Made by a program: the position numbers and the translations under genes. The notes under the pieces were generated by a model that saw only the letters and a list, made by a program, of their open reading frames with translations, had not been told where the DNA came from and did not search any database. A DNA stretch of 64,000 bases. It comes from Streptomyces sp. NRRL F-2580. Lineage in GTDB: Bacteria > Actinomycetota > Actinomycetes > Streptomycetales > Streptomycetaceae. Positions 1 to 7,581 of the stretch are shown here, one piece after another. Numbering within the stretch: position 1 is the first letter of the stretch; every line of letters starts with the position of its first letter. The stretch is from positions 1 to 64,000 of the forward strand of contig NZ_JOIR01000023.1 of assembly GCF_000720115.1 (NCBI RefSeq). The letters are read 5' to 3'.

Positions 1-443
1 CTGCGGGGATCACCCCGGCACACACCCACCCCCGTCCCAACCGGCCGGTTCGGCTTCGCCGCGCAAATTCAGCCTCGCCGGCGTTTGAGGCGCGGGGTCT
101 GGGGCGGAGCCCCGGTGTTTCAGCCCCTCCGGCGTTTGAGGAGCGGGTCCGGGCGGAGCCCGGCGGGGTGCGGGGCGGAGCCCCGGTCTTTGTGCCGCAC
201 CGTCCAGCTGCGCCGCGCCGCTCCAGCCTCCGCCCACCATCCGGCCCCGCCGCACAATTCAGCCTCGCCGGCGTTTGAGGCGCGGGGTCCGGGGCGGAGC
301 CCCGATCTTTGAGGTGCACCGTCCAGCTCTGCCGCGCCCCTCAGCCCCTGCCGCGCAAGTTCAGCCCCTCCGGCGTTTGAGGAGCGGGTCCGGGCGGAGG
401 TCGCGCAGCGGGGCGGTGGGATCCCCAGGCGGGAGCCGACGGG
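1..443. repeat. Gene-free block of dispersed GC-rich repeats
   Basis: No credible gene lies here. The stretch holds four forward copies of a dispersed element of about 44 bp, at about 70-113, 121-163, 260-303 and 362-399. Its landmarks are CAGCCTCGCCGGCGTTTGAG followed by a GCGGGGTC core and a GGGGCGGAGCCCC palindrome. The first 60 bases (CTGCGGGGATCACCCCGG and onward) match a block at about 8381-8440, and bases 421-434 (ATCCCCAGGCGGG) match about 8537-8549. The same modules therefore recur in the same company. Function is unknown; the palindromes could act as weak bidirectional terminators. Confidence 0.8.
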
Positions 444-953
444 TCAGGCCGTCGTGAGGCGGGTGGGTTGGAGGCCGGTCAAGAGGAGGGTGAGGGCTTC
501 GTCGAGGGTGGAGCCGAGGTACCAGTCGCCGGTGTGGTCGATGCCGTAGACGCGGCCTTCGCGGTCGAGGGCGAGGTGGGAGCCGCCGTCGGCCTCGACG
601 CCGAGGGGGCAGAGCTGGGTGGACAGGGCCCGGCCGAGGTCGGCGAAGGTGCGGGCGAGGTGGAGGCCCGTGAGCGGGTCGAGCCGGATCGGGGTGGGGG
701 CGATCTGGCGGCCGGGTCCGGGGGCGCTGACGGTGAGCCCGCCGAATTCGGCCCAGGCCTCGACGGCGGCGGGGAAGACGGTGTGCCGGTGTCCGGCGGG
801 GGTGGTGTGGTCCCGGAGCGCGTCGGCCCAGTACTCGGCCTGCTTGATGTCCCAGCGGCCGGGTTCCCAGCCGGCCGTGCGCAGGGCGGAGTCCACGGCG
901 ACCGGGAAGCGGGTGGCCGAGGAGCGGTCGTAGGAGGCGGAGGTGGGGGTCAT
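444..953 (-). CDS. SUKH-3-like immunity-family protein
   Basis: The product is 169 aa with no signal peptide or membrane segment, so it should be cytoplasmic. The frame starts MTPTSASYDRSSATRFPVAV and carries SUKH-3-like features: an N-terminal helix, WEPGRWDIKQAEYWADALRD, an FPAAVEAWAEFGGL motif, and a C-terminal FADLGRALSTQLCPLG...VYGIDHTGDWYLGSTLDEAL block. SUKH-family proteins neutralise toxin domains of polymorphic toxin systems, often nucleases or deaminases. The start lies 2 nt after the stop of the upstream YwqJ-type deaminase gene, so the two are translationally coupled. By context this is the likely partner of that deaminase. A longer frame to 1205 exists but its upstream part is arginine/proline-rich shadow. 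Confidence 0.82.
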   Translation of the reverse strand: MTPTSASYDRSSATRFPVAVDSALRTAGWEPGRWDIKQAEYWADALRDHTTPAGHRHTVFPAAVEAWAEFGGLTVSAPGPGRQIAPTPIRLDPLTGLHLARTFADLGRALSTQLCPLGVEADGGSHLALDREGRVYGIDHTGDWYLGSTLDEALTLLLTGLQPTRLTTA

Positions 954-955
954 GG

Positions 956-1534
956 CTACTCGGCTGGGGTGAGGTCGACGGGGCGTACGCCGAAGTGGGC
1001 GAGGAGGGCGTCGCAGGAGCGGCAGGGCGGTGCGTAGCTGCCGTGGAGCGGGTCGCCGTCCTCGCGGATGCGGCGCGCGGTGATCTTGGAGTGCTTGAGG
1101 GAGCGGCGGGCCTCGCTCGCGGAGAGCGGTTTGCGGGAGGCGCGCCGGGAGCGGGCCGCCTCGACGGCGGCGAGGTGGCGGGAGAGCAGTATCGCCTCGG
1201 GGCACCGGCCGGTGAAACGTTCGCGCTGGCCGCTCGTGAGGGTGTCGAGGAAGTCCTGGACGAGGGGGTGGAGCACGGGGGGCTGGTCGGCCTTGCCGGC
1301 GGTTCCGGTGAGGGTTTCGCCGCGTACGGAGAGGGCGGCGGCGACGGTGGGGAGGATGCCGTCGCGGCGGAAGCGCAGGACGGGTGCGACGGGGCGGCCG
1401 TCGGTGCTGCTCCAGCGCAGGCGGGGGTCGCCGGCGGGGCCGTTCGCCTCGCCGGCCGGGCCCGCGGCAGCCGGTGTGCCCGGTGCTTCCGGGGCGGTGT
1501 CGCCCGGTTCTGTGCGTGTTGCCGTGTGGTGCAT
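956..1534 (-). CDS. YwqJ-type deaminase-fold protein
   Basis: The product is 192 aa. The ATG at 1534 is preceded by a GGAGGG Shine-Dalgarno, so it is preferred over the longer frame to 1618. After a low-complexity Ala/Pro N-terminus of about 55 residues comes the C-terminal half typical of YwqJ-like deaminases: GRCPEAILLSRHL (the CPE zinc/proton-shuttle motif), SLKHSKITARRIREDGDPLH, then PPCRSCDALLAHFGV (the second zinc motif PCxxC). Such domains are nucleic-acid or nucleotide deaminases in polymorphic toxins. Here there is no secretion or trafficking domain, so an intracellular or exapted role is as likely as a toxin role. It forms a two-gene unit with the SUKH-3 gene. Confidence 0.82.
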   Translation of the reverse strand: MHHTATRTEPGDTAPEAPGTPAAAGPAGEANGPAGDPRLRWSSTDGRPVAPVLRFRRDGILPTVAAALSVRGETLTGTAGKADQPPVLHPLVQDFLDTLTSGQRERFTGRCPEAILLSRHLAAVEAARSRRASRKPLSASEARRSLKHSKITARRIREDGDPLHGSYAPPCRSCDALLAHFGVRPVDLTPAE

Positions 1535-1764
1535 GGTCGCGCTTTCCCTCCCGTGGCGGCGGTGGTGACCGCTGTCGCGCACGCCCCCGTGCTGCGGGGA
1601 CAGCCTGTCAAATGTCACCTGTCATGCGGAAGCGGGGTCGAATATTCGTATCAATTCGGATGTTCCTGGCCCCGCGGTGGGTGTGCCGGTCGCGCGCGGG
1701 TGAGGCTCTTGCCCCAGCGCATAGGCTGTGGTGAACCAGCCAGATCCAGCAGGGGGCTACCGCC
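1535..1764. promoter_or_regulatory. Divergent promoter region with TGTCA heptad repeats
   Basis: This gap separates the minus-strand deaminase gene from the plus-strand SMI1 fusion gene. It contains three direct TGTCA copies at 1606-1610, 1613-1617 and 1620-1624, spaced exactly 7 bp, and a perfect palindrome CGAATATTCG at 1639-1648. The AT-rich patch around 1639-1660 stands out from the GC-rich surroundings and is the most promoter-like part. No specific regulator can be assigned. Confidence 0.4.
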
Positions 1765-2778
1765 ATGACGACAGGTCGGCTCGGGCAGCAGGCCGCGCCA
1801 CCCAACGCCGCTTACTCGGGGCAGGTCGTGCATTTCCCGGACCCGGTCCGGGCCGCTCGGCATCCCCACGGGGTGCGGATGGACGGCAACGGCCATCCGG
1901 ACTTCTCCGCGTACGCGCGTGCGGCCGTGGAGATCGCCGAGCCCCCGGAGGGGTTCGGCGTCGACGAGTTGCGGCTGACGGACTACGTGTCCGCGAACGC
2001 GGCGATGAAGGCCGCCGGGCACGAGTTGTGGGACACGGTCGGGCCGGTGGCGACCCCGCACGGCTGGACCTGGCACCACGTGGCGGGTTCGCGGCGCATG
2101 GAGCTGGTCCCGGTCGAGGTGAAGGCCCTGCTGCGGCACCACGCGGGGCTGGCGACCGCTCCGGTGGACCACGAGAAGCGCGGGACGCGCCCGTTGCAGG
2201 AGCTGCGCCCGGTGCACATGGGGCTGCCGAAGTCGGTGGTCTCGGTGTCCGAGGAGCTGGTGCAGGGGGTCGAGGAGGACCTCGGCTACCGGCTGCCGGA
2301 GGCGTACCGCTCGTTCCTGAAGGCCGCGGGCGGCTGCGCTCCGGTGGGCGCCGGCCTGGACGTGGACCTGGGTCTGCTGGTGGACCAGCCGTTCTTCACG
2401 GTGCGTGAGGAGGCGGCGGTCAACGACCTGGTGTACGTCAACAAGTGCCTGCGGGACCACCTGACGAAGGACTACCTGTGCCTGGCCTTCGCGCAGGGCG
2501 GGCTGCTCGCCCTGAAGGTGAAGGGCGAGGCCATCGGCTCGGTGTGGTTCTCCCCGTACGACGACGCGCGCGACCAGGACGGCTGGTCGGTACAGGAGCG
2601 CGTGGAGCGGCTGTTGCTGCCGTGCGGTGCTGATTTCGACGCCTTTCTGGAGCGGCTGGCGGGCAACCCGCCGGAGCTGGAGACGGTGGCCGGTCTGATG
2701 GTGGACGGCGGATTCGCACGCTCGGTTCCCGTGGCGGGACCGGTTCCGTCGGTGCGTCCCGGTTCGGATGAGGGGTGA
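1765..2778 (+). CDS. WHH-nuclease-like domain fused to SMI1/KNR4 (SUKH) domain
   Basis: The product is 337 aa. Residues about 30-145 look like a nuclease-superfamily module of the HNH/EndoVII WHH type, with PHGVRMDGNGHPDF, YVSANAAMKAAG and TWHHVAGSRRMELVP. The last has the WHH signature and the following 'M-LVP' seen in WHH toxins. Residues about 150-320 form an SMI1/KNR4 domain (SEELVQGVEEDLGYRLPEAY, FLKAAGG, a DFDAFLERLAG end). A toxin-like fold and an immunity-like fold on one chain suggest a self-neutralised or exapted protein. Whether the WHH part keeps catalytic residues is uncertain. The next gene starts 7 nt after its stop, which suggests an operon. ATG start; the SMI1 assignment is firmer than the nuclease one. 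Confidence 0.75.
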   Translation: MTTGRLGQQAAPPNAAYSGQVVHFPDPVRAARHPHGVRMDGNGHPDFSAYARAAVEIAEPPEGFGVDELRLTDYVSANAAMKAAGHELWDTVGPVATPHGWTWHHVAGSRRMELVPVEVKALLRHHAGLATAPVDHEKRGTRPLQELRPVHMGLPKSVVSVSEELVQGVEEDLGYRLPEAYRSFLKAAGGCAPVGAGLDVDLGLLVDQPFFTVREEAAVNDLVYVNKCLRDHLTKDYLCLAFAQGGLLALKVKGEAIGSVWFSPYDDARDQDGWSVQERVERLLLPCGADFDAFLERLAGNPPELETVAGLMVDGGFARSVPVAGPVPSVRPGSDEG

Positions 2779-2785
2779 CGGCGCG

Positions 2786-5326
2786 ATGGTGACCTTTGCG
2801 CAGGCGCAGGAGCGCGCCGAGGAGTGGATCAACGGGGACGTGCCCGCGTACCAGCACCGTGAGGTGCGCGTACGGGAGTTCGGGCTCGGGTTCGTGGTGT
2901 GGGCGGAGGACCGTGCGGCGGGCCCGGTGTCCGGGGGCGGCCGGCAGCGGCTGGTCATCGCGCGGGACAGCGGGGAGGTGACGCTGTGGCCGGGGCTGCC
3001 GGTGGGTGAGGTGATCCGCCGGTACGAGGAGGAGTACGGGGCGGTCGCCGCCTCGGCCGCTTCGGAGGCTTCGGTTCCGCCGCCGCGGATCGACTCGGAG
3101 CAGACCTCGTTCATGCTGAGTCCGCCGGAGTGGCTGCAGGAGGCCGCGGACCGGGCGGGGATTCCGCCCGCGCCTGCGCCCGCGCCTGCGTCGGCGCCTG
3201 CCTCGGCTTCCGTTGCCGATGAGCCGGCCGCCGCGGCTCCCGCCGCGCCTTCGGCGCCGGTGGAAGCGGTGCCGCTGCGGCGCGGGGGCGAGATCCCGTA
3301 CGAGCCGACGGCCAACGACGGCGTCCCGGCGGCCGACCCGGCCCCGCCCGCGGTGCCGACCGGTGCCACGCCGTGGGCGGGCACCGACGTGAACTCCGGT
3401 ACGGACGACGCGTCCGTACCGCTGCCCGCGACCGTGTTCGCGCCGCCGCTGTCCGGGTCGGACCTGGAGGACCGGCCGTCCTCCGGTGTGGCCCCGGAGG
3501 CCAAGACCACGCTCATGCCGGGTGGCAGCCAGCTGCCGCGGACGGCTGTGGTGCCCGCGCTGGGTTCGCCTGCCGCCGACATCGCCGACGCGCCGACGAG
3601 CAAGGCACAGGTCTCCCGGCCGGGCGGGCCCGCGGGCCAGCAGTCGACGCCGCCGGGTCCGCCCGGTGCGCCCGGTGCCCATCACGCCGCGACGATGCTC
3701 GCGGGTCCCGGCGTACCGCAGCCTCCCGGGCCTCCCGGGCCGCCCAGTCCGCCCGGTGCCCCCGGTGCTCCGGGTGCTCCCGGTGCTCCGGGTGCGGGTC
3801 AGCCGCCCGCGCCCCCCGGTCCGCCCGGGGCTCCCGGGTCGCTCGGCCGCGGGCTGGACCATGCCGCGACGATGCTGGCCGGCCCCGCCGTGACCGGTCA
3901 GCCGCCCGCGCCGCCCGGCCCGCCCGGTGCCCCGGGCGCCGGCGCGCCGCAGCCTCCCGGCCCGCCCGGCCCGCCCGGGGCTCCCGGGTCGCTCGGCCGC
4001 GGGCTGGACCACGCCGCGACGATGCTGGCCGGTCCGGCCGTGACGGGCCGGCCTCCGGCGCCTCCCGGTCCGCCCGGGGCACCTGGTGCGCCCGGTGCGC
4101 CCGGTGTCCCCGGTGGCGGGGCCCATCACGCCGCGACGATGCTCGCGGGTCCCGGCGTACCGCAACCGCCCGGTCCGCCCGGGGCTCCCGGCGCTCCCGG
4201 CGCTCCCGGTGCGCCCGGTGCGCCCGGCGGCGGGCTCGACCACGCCGCGACGATGCTGGCCGGTCCCGGCGTACCGCAGCCTCCCGGCCCGCCCGGTCCG
4301 CCGCCGGGCGGACCCGTGGCGCAGCCCCCGGTCCAGGTCCCGACCGGTGCGCCCACGGTCGGCCCCGGCTACCAGGCCGTGCTGCGATACCGCGCGCCCG
4401 ACGGCTCCGAGCAGCAGCTCATCCGCCGCTCGGCGCCCGGCACCCCGCACCCGGAGTGGCAGATCCTGCACGAGCTGCGCGCCATGAACGTGCCGCCGCA
4501 GCAGGTGCTGGAACTGCACACCGAACTGGAGTCCTGTGAGCTGCCCGGCGGTTACTGCGCGCGGATGATCCGGGAGACCTGGCCGCAGGTGCGGATCACC
4601 AGCGTGGCCCCGTACGGGAAGGACCACGCGGGCCGGCAGGCCGGCATGCGGCACCTGCTCACCCATCAGGGCGAGCTGCACCAGGTGGCGGACGGTCCGG
4701 CGCGCCCCGCGCCGGTGCGGGCGCCCCTGCCGCAGGTCCCGCTGCAGCCGGCGATCCCGCTGGAGGCGATCGCGCAGGAACTGACGGGGGCGTTCGGCCC
4801 GCAGGGCGTGTTCCGCTTCGACCAGCGGGCGGTGTCCCGTCAGGGTGTGCCGGAGATCGTGGCGCAGACGCTGATGTGGTCGGGTCTGCCGGTCGACTTC
4901 GGGCCGTTCTTCTGGGCGCAGGCGGTGCCGGGTCAGCCGGTGCCGACGCTCGCCGAGATGGCCGCGCAGCGGCAGGTGCAGCCGGCTTCGGACGCGGGCT
5001 CGTACCTCGTGGTCGGCAGCGACTTCGGCAAGGCGCTCTGCGTGCAGTACGGCACCGCGCACATCGTGGCGGTGCCGGTGGAGGGCGGTCCGGGGGGTGC
5101 TCCGGTGCCGCCGCAGTTCGTGAACTCGAGCCTGCCGCAGTTCGTGCGTTCGCTGGCGATGCTGGGTCACATGTGGCGACTGCGCCAGCATCTGACGCCG
5201 GAACAGGCCGGCCGGTGGACCGTCGATTTCCAGGCGAATCTGGCCGGGCTCGACAGTGCGGCGCTGGCGTCGCCGGAGAGCTGGTGGTCGGTGCTGCTGG
5301 AGCAGATGTGGGACGGACTGCTCTGA
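2786..5326 (+). CDS. Imm35-like / Pro-rich repeat / deaminase-like / SUKH-4 multidomain protein
   Basis: The product is 846 aa; the ATG at 2786 has a GAGGGG site upstream, better placed than the ATG at 2768. Residues 1-90 resemble a YrhB/immunity-35 domain (AQAQERAEEWINGDVP, FGLGFVVWAED, ARDSGEVTLWPGLP). Residues about 95-520 are a Pro/Gly/Ala-rich, collagen-like linker with five copies of HAATMLAGP. Residues about 525-625 look like a nucleotide-deaminase fold (EWQILHELRAM, LHTELESCELPGGYCARMI, where E-x2-S-C-x5-C resembles the zinc motif). Residues about 640-846 are SUKH-4-like (FGPFFWAQAVPG, LVVGSDFGKALCVQYGTAHI, ending ESWWSVLLEQMWDGLL). No signal peptide is seen. Two immunity folds flank a deaminase fold in one polypeptide, which is unusual. 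The deaminase call is the least certain part. Confidence 0.75.
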   Translation: MVTFAQAQERAEEWINGDVPAYQHREVRVREFGLGFVVWAEDRAAGPVSGGGRQRLVIARDSGEVTLWPGLPVGEVIRRYEEEYGAVAASAASEASVPPPRIDSEQTSFMLSPPEWLQEAADRAGIPPAPAPAPASAPASASVADEPAAAAPAAPSAPVEAVPLRRGGEIPYEPTANDGVPAADPAPPAVPTGATPWAGTDVNSGTDDASVPLPATVFAPPLSGSDLEDRPSSGVAPEAKTTLMPGGSQLPRTAVVPALGSPAADIADAPTSKAQVSRPGGPAGQQSTPPGPPGAPGAHHAATMLAGPGVPQPPGPPGPPSPPGAPGAPGAPGAPGAGQPPAPPGPPGAPGSLGRGLDHAATMLAGPAVTGQPPAPPGPPGAPGAGAPQPPGPPGPPGAPGSLGRGLDHAATMLAGPAVTGRPPAPPGPPGAPGAPGAPGVPGGGAHHAATMLAGPGVPQPPGPPGAPGAPGAPGAPGAPGGGLDHAATMLAGPGVPQPPGPPGPPPGGPVAQPPVQVPTGAPTVGPGYQAVLRYRAPDGSEQQLIRRSAPGTPHPEWQILHELRAMNVPPQQVLELHTELESCELPGGYCARMIRETWPQVRITSVAPYGKDHAGRQAGMRHLLTHQGELHQVADGPARPAPVRAPLPQVPLQPAIPLEAIAQELTGAFGPQGVFRFDQRAVSRQGVPEIVAQTLMWSGLPVDFGPFFWAQAVPGQPVPTLAEMAAQRQVQPASDAGSYLVVGSDFGKALCVQYGTAHIVAVPVEGGPGGAPVPPQFVNSSLPQFVRSLAMLGHMWRLRQHLTPEQAGRWTVDFQANLAGLDSAALASPESWWSVLLEQMWDGLL
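3679..4330 (+). repeat. Collagen-like PGAPGPP repeats with five HAATMLAGP motifs
   Basis: Within the gene at 2786 the DNA is an irregular tandem array of CCCGGTGCTCC/CCGCCCGG-type units encoding GPPGAPG strings. They are punctuated by five near-identical modules reading (H/D)HAATMLAGP(G/A)V. The modules sit about 16-55 residues apart and are far better conserved than the linker around them, which argues for selection on the motif. The threonine-containing short motif in a disordered linker is reminiscent of phosphothreonine/FHA docking sites, but no direct evidence shows that. Confidence 0.7.
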
Positions 5327-5460
5327 GGTCGCCCTGATCGGATGACCGGTGGAATGGCCGGGTCGGGACCCTCGGAGGGGGTCTCGGCCCGGCCATTCGG
5401 GCTTCTGGGATCAAATGGCGCATCCTTGACGGGAATCCCCGCGAGAGAGGCGCATCCAGG

Positions 5461-6333
5461 ATGAGTGCACCCATTGCGACCGTGCGCGGTCGCGGCTACC
5501 GCATGGAAGAGGTCGACCGGTATCTCGCCCGGCTCTCCGGGAGCCGCGACGACGCCTGGGAGCGGGTGGCACGGCTGACGGTCCTGGCCAAGCAGATGGA
5601 GGCGGAGGCGGCGCGGCTGCGGGAGGCGGTGGCCGGGCTCGCCCCGCAGACGTACGACGAACTGGGCGAGCGGGCCCGGCGGATCCTGCTGCTGGCGCAG
5701 GAGGAGGCGGACGCCGTACGGATGGACGCGCGGGCGGACGCGTACGCGACGCTGGGCGCGGCCGAGGCGCGCGCCGACCGGGCGGCGGAGCTGGCGCGGG
5801 GCGACGCGGAGGCGGTGCGCGAGCAGACGGAGGTCCGGGTCCGGCAGGGGCTGCTGCGGGCGCAGCGGGAGGCGGACGACGTACGGGCGCAGGCCCGGGA
5901 GGACGCGGCGGCGTGGCGGTCCGAGGCGGCGGCCGCGCTGGCGGAGACGCGGCGGCGGGCGGACGCGGAGCTGGCGGAGCGCGAGCAGGAGCAGACGGAG
6001 CGCTGGGAGACGGCGGAGCGGGGCCTGGCGGCGGGGGAGGCGGAGCTGGAGGCGCGCCACGCCGAGCTGGAGCGATACGCGCAGGCCCGCCTGGCGGAGG
6101 CCCGGCGCGGGTTCGCGGAGGCGGAGGAGTCGGCGCGGCACGGCCAGGAGGACGCGGAGGCGCGGGCCGCGGAGCTGGTGGCGGCGGCGCGGATGCGGGA
6201 GGAGCGGGTGGGGCGGGAGACGGACCGCATCCTGCGGGAGCACGCGGAGGCGCAGGAGGAGATGCGGGCCCACATGAACCACGTCCGCTCCAGCCTCGCC
6301 GCCTTGACGGGCCGCGCCCCTGCGGAGGGCTGA
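5461..6333 (+). CDS. DivIVA-N-terminus-like coiled-coil protein (cellulose-binding protein family)
   Basis: The product is 290 aa. The N-terminus IATVRGRGYRMEEVDRYLARL matches the DivIVA-type membrane-targeting start found in Streptomyces proteins annotated as cellulose-binding or Scy/FilP-like. The rest is almost continuous Ala/Glu/Arg-rich heptad coiled coil (residues about 35-275), without signal peptide or membrane segment. Such proteins act as cytoskeletal or polarity scaffolds at the hyphal tip; that role is inferred from the family. A GAGAGAGGCGC stretch upstream supports the ATG. It stands alone, 134 bp after the SUKH-4 fusion gene and followed by a repeat block. Confidence 0.75.
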   Translation: MSAPIATVRGRGYRMEEVDRYLARLSGSRDDAWERVARLTVLAKQMEAEAARLREAVAGLAPQTYDELGERARRILLLAQEEADAVRMDARADAYATLGAAEARADRAAELARGDAEAVREQTEVRVRQGLLRAQREADDVRAQAREDAAAWRSEAAAALAETRRRADAELAEREQEQTERWETAERGLAAGEAELEARHAELERYAQARLAEARRGFAEAEESARHGQEDAEARAAELVAAARMREERVGRETDRILREHAEAQEEMRAHMNHVRSSLAALTGRAPAEG

Positions 6334-6567
6334 CGCCCGTTGGCCGGCGCGGCGCCGTTGCCGGGGGCCAGCCCCCGAACCCCCGCTCCTCAAACGCCGG
6401 CGGGGCTGAACTATTCAGCCCCTCCGGCGTTTGAGGAGCGGGGTCTGGGGCGGAGCCCCAGGGAACGGTGGAAGGGCGGGGCGGGGGGAACGCTCCGCGC
6501 AGCGGCGCCGTTGCCGGGGCCGGCCCCGGACCCGCGCCTCAAACGCCGGCGGGGCTGAAAGATCGCC
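6334..6567. repeat. Intergenic block with inverted and direct dispersed repeats
   Basis: An inverted copy (CTCCTCAAACGCCGGCGGGG, about 6384-6410) faces a forward copy at about 6416-6460, giving a near-palindrome that can fold into a long hairpin. Two further inverted copies (each with CCTCAAACGCCGGCGGGGCT) lie at about 6536-6559 and 6566-6587, the last running into the 3' end of the hydrolase gene. A terminator role between the convergent genes on each side is plausible. Confidence 0.7.
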
Positions 6568-7500
6568 TCAAACGCCGGCGGGGCTGGAAGTGGCGGGGCC
6601 GGAACTGGAAGTGGCGGGGCTGGGTGCGGCCAGCTCGGTGAGGAAGTCCTCGATCAGCGGGGCGATCTGCGGGAGGTGGGTTTCGAGGGCGAAGTGGCCC
6701 GCTCCCTCGAAGACGTGGACGGCGGCGTCCGGGGCGTCCCGGAGGTAGGCCTTGGCGCCCGCCGGGGTGAAGAAGGGGTCGCCCGCGCCCCAGACGACCA
6801 GCACCGGCACCCCCGCGCTCCGCAGCCACACCTGCCAGGCGGGGTAGTGCGCGAAGTTCGAGGCGTAGTCGAAGGCGAGGTCGGCCTGGGCGTCGGCGCG
6901 CCCCGGCAGGCCGAGGTGGTGCACGTCGAGGGTCAGGCTGTCGGGGGAGATCAGGCCGGTGTCGGCGACGCCGGTCTCGTACTGGAAGCGGGTGCCCTCC
7001 AGGGTGAACAGGCCGCGGATCCGCTCCTCGTTGCCGGGGACCTCGCGCCGGAGCCCGGCGAACTCGCGGGCCGCGTCGGAGAGGCCCTCCTCGTACGCGT
7101 TGCCGTTCTGGACGATCAGGCCGGTCACCCGCTCCGGGCGGCGCGCGGCGAGCCGCAGTCCGACGGGGGCGCCGAAGTCGAAGACGTACAGGGCGTAGCG
7201 GTCGAGCGTGAGGGCGTCGGTGAAGCCCTCCACGACGTCGGCGAGCCGGTCGAAGGTGTACGTGAATCCGGCCGGGGCCTCGGTCCGGCCGAAGCCGGGG
7301 TAGTCGGGGGCGATCAGGCGGTAGGGGGTGTCGCCGAGGGCGTCCATGAGGCGGGCGAACTGGTGCGAGGCGGTGGGGAAGCCGTGCAGGAGCAGCAGGA
7401 CGGGGCCGTCGGCGGGGCCGCTCTCGCGGTAGGCGACGCGGACTCCGTCCACGTCGACGGTGCGGTGCTGGATGGTGGGGATGGTGCGACGAGCGGTCAT
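6568..7500 (-). CDS. Alpha/beta hydrolase (epoxide-hydrolase / haloalkane-dehalogenase-like)
   Basis: The product is about 310 aa and cytosolic. Oxyanion-hole motif LLLHGFPTASHQF, nucleophile-elbow region VFDFGAPVGL (an Asp nucleophile as in epoxide hydrolases and dehalogenases rather than a Ser lipase elbow), second acidic region VWGAGDPFFTP and catalytic His in FEGAGHFALETH are all present. The substrate is unknown. The ATG at 7500 has AGGAGG six bases upstream; a GTG at 7503 is less well spaced. It is divergent from the CGNR regulator, whose operator-like palindrome lies between them. The last residues (SSPAGV and a preceding degenerate copy) and the TGA stop are supplied by two copies of the dispersed repeat, so the C-terminus is probably non-ancestral. 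Confidence 0.85.
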   Translation of the reverse strand: MTARRTIPTIQHRTVDVDGVRVAYRESGPADGPVLLLLHGFPTASHQFARLMDALGDTPYRLIAPDYPGFGRTEAPAGFTYTFDRLADVVEGFTDALTLDRYALYVFDFGAPVGLRLAARRPERVTGLIVQNGNAYEEGLSDAAREFAGLRREVPGNEERIRGLFTLEGTRFQYETGVADTGLISPDSLTLDVHHLGLPGRADAQADLAFDYASNFAHYPAWQVWLRSAGVPVLVVWGAGDPFFTPAGAKAYLRDAPDAAVHVFEGAGHFALETHLPQIAPLIEDFLTELAAPSPATSSSGPATSSPAGV

Positions 7501-7524
7501 CACATGCCTCCTGCGGCTTCGGTT

Positions 7525-7578
7525 CCATTAGTCTTGCTGGTGATCACTAATGGGTCAAGTGGTTGCAGTAGCATTAGT
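7525..7578. promoter_or_regulatory. Operator-like ATTAGT palindrome between hydrolase and CGNR genes
   Basis: A perfect 8-bp inverted repeat CCATTAGT (7525-7532) / ACTAATGG (7546-7553) is separated by 13 bp. A third half-site, GCATTAGT at 7571-7578, lies directly before the CGNR gene start at 7582. The symmetry and location between divergent genes suggest the binding site of the adjacent CGNR protein, repressing both directions. That assignment is inference from position. Confidence 0.55.
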
Positions 7579-7581
7579 TGG

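Noticed and set aside
10..457. Short open frames on both strands within the first repeat block
   Set aside because: They are made only of dispersed repeat sequence and have no RBS or similarity.
361..1611. A 416-codon minus-strand frame across the SUKH-3 and deaminase genes
   Set aside because: Low-complexity Pro/Arg/Ala shadow; the two smaller frames on the same strand carry the conserved motifs.
2438..5191. A 917-codon open frame on the minus strand opposite the SUKH-4 fusion gene
   Set aside because: Arg/Gly/His-rich composition and lack of any recognisable domain mark it as a GC-driven antisense shadow; the plus-strand frame has clear domains and an RBS.
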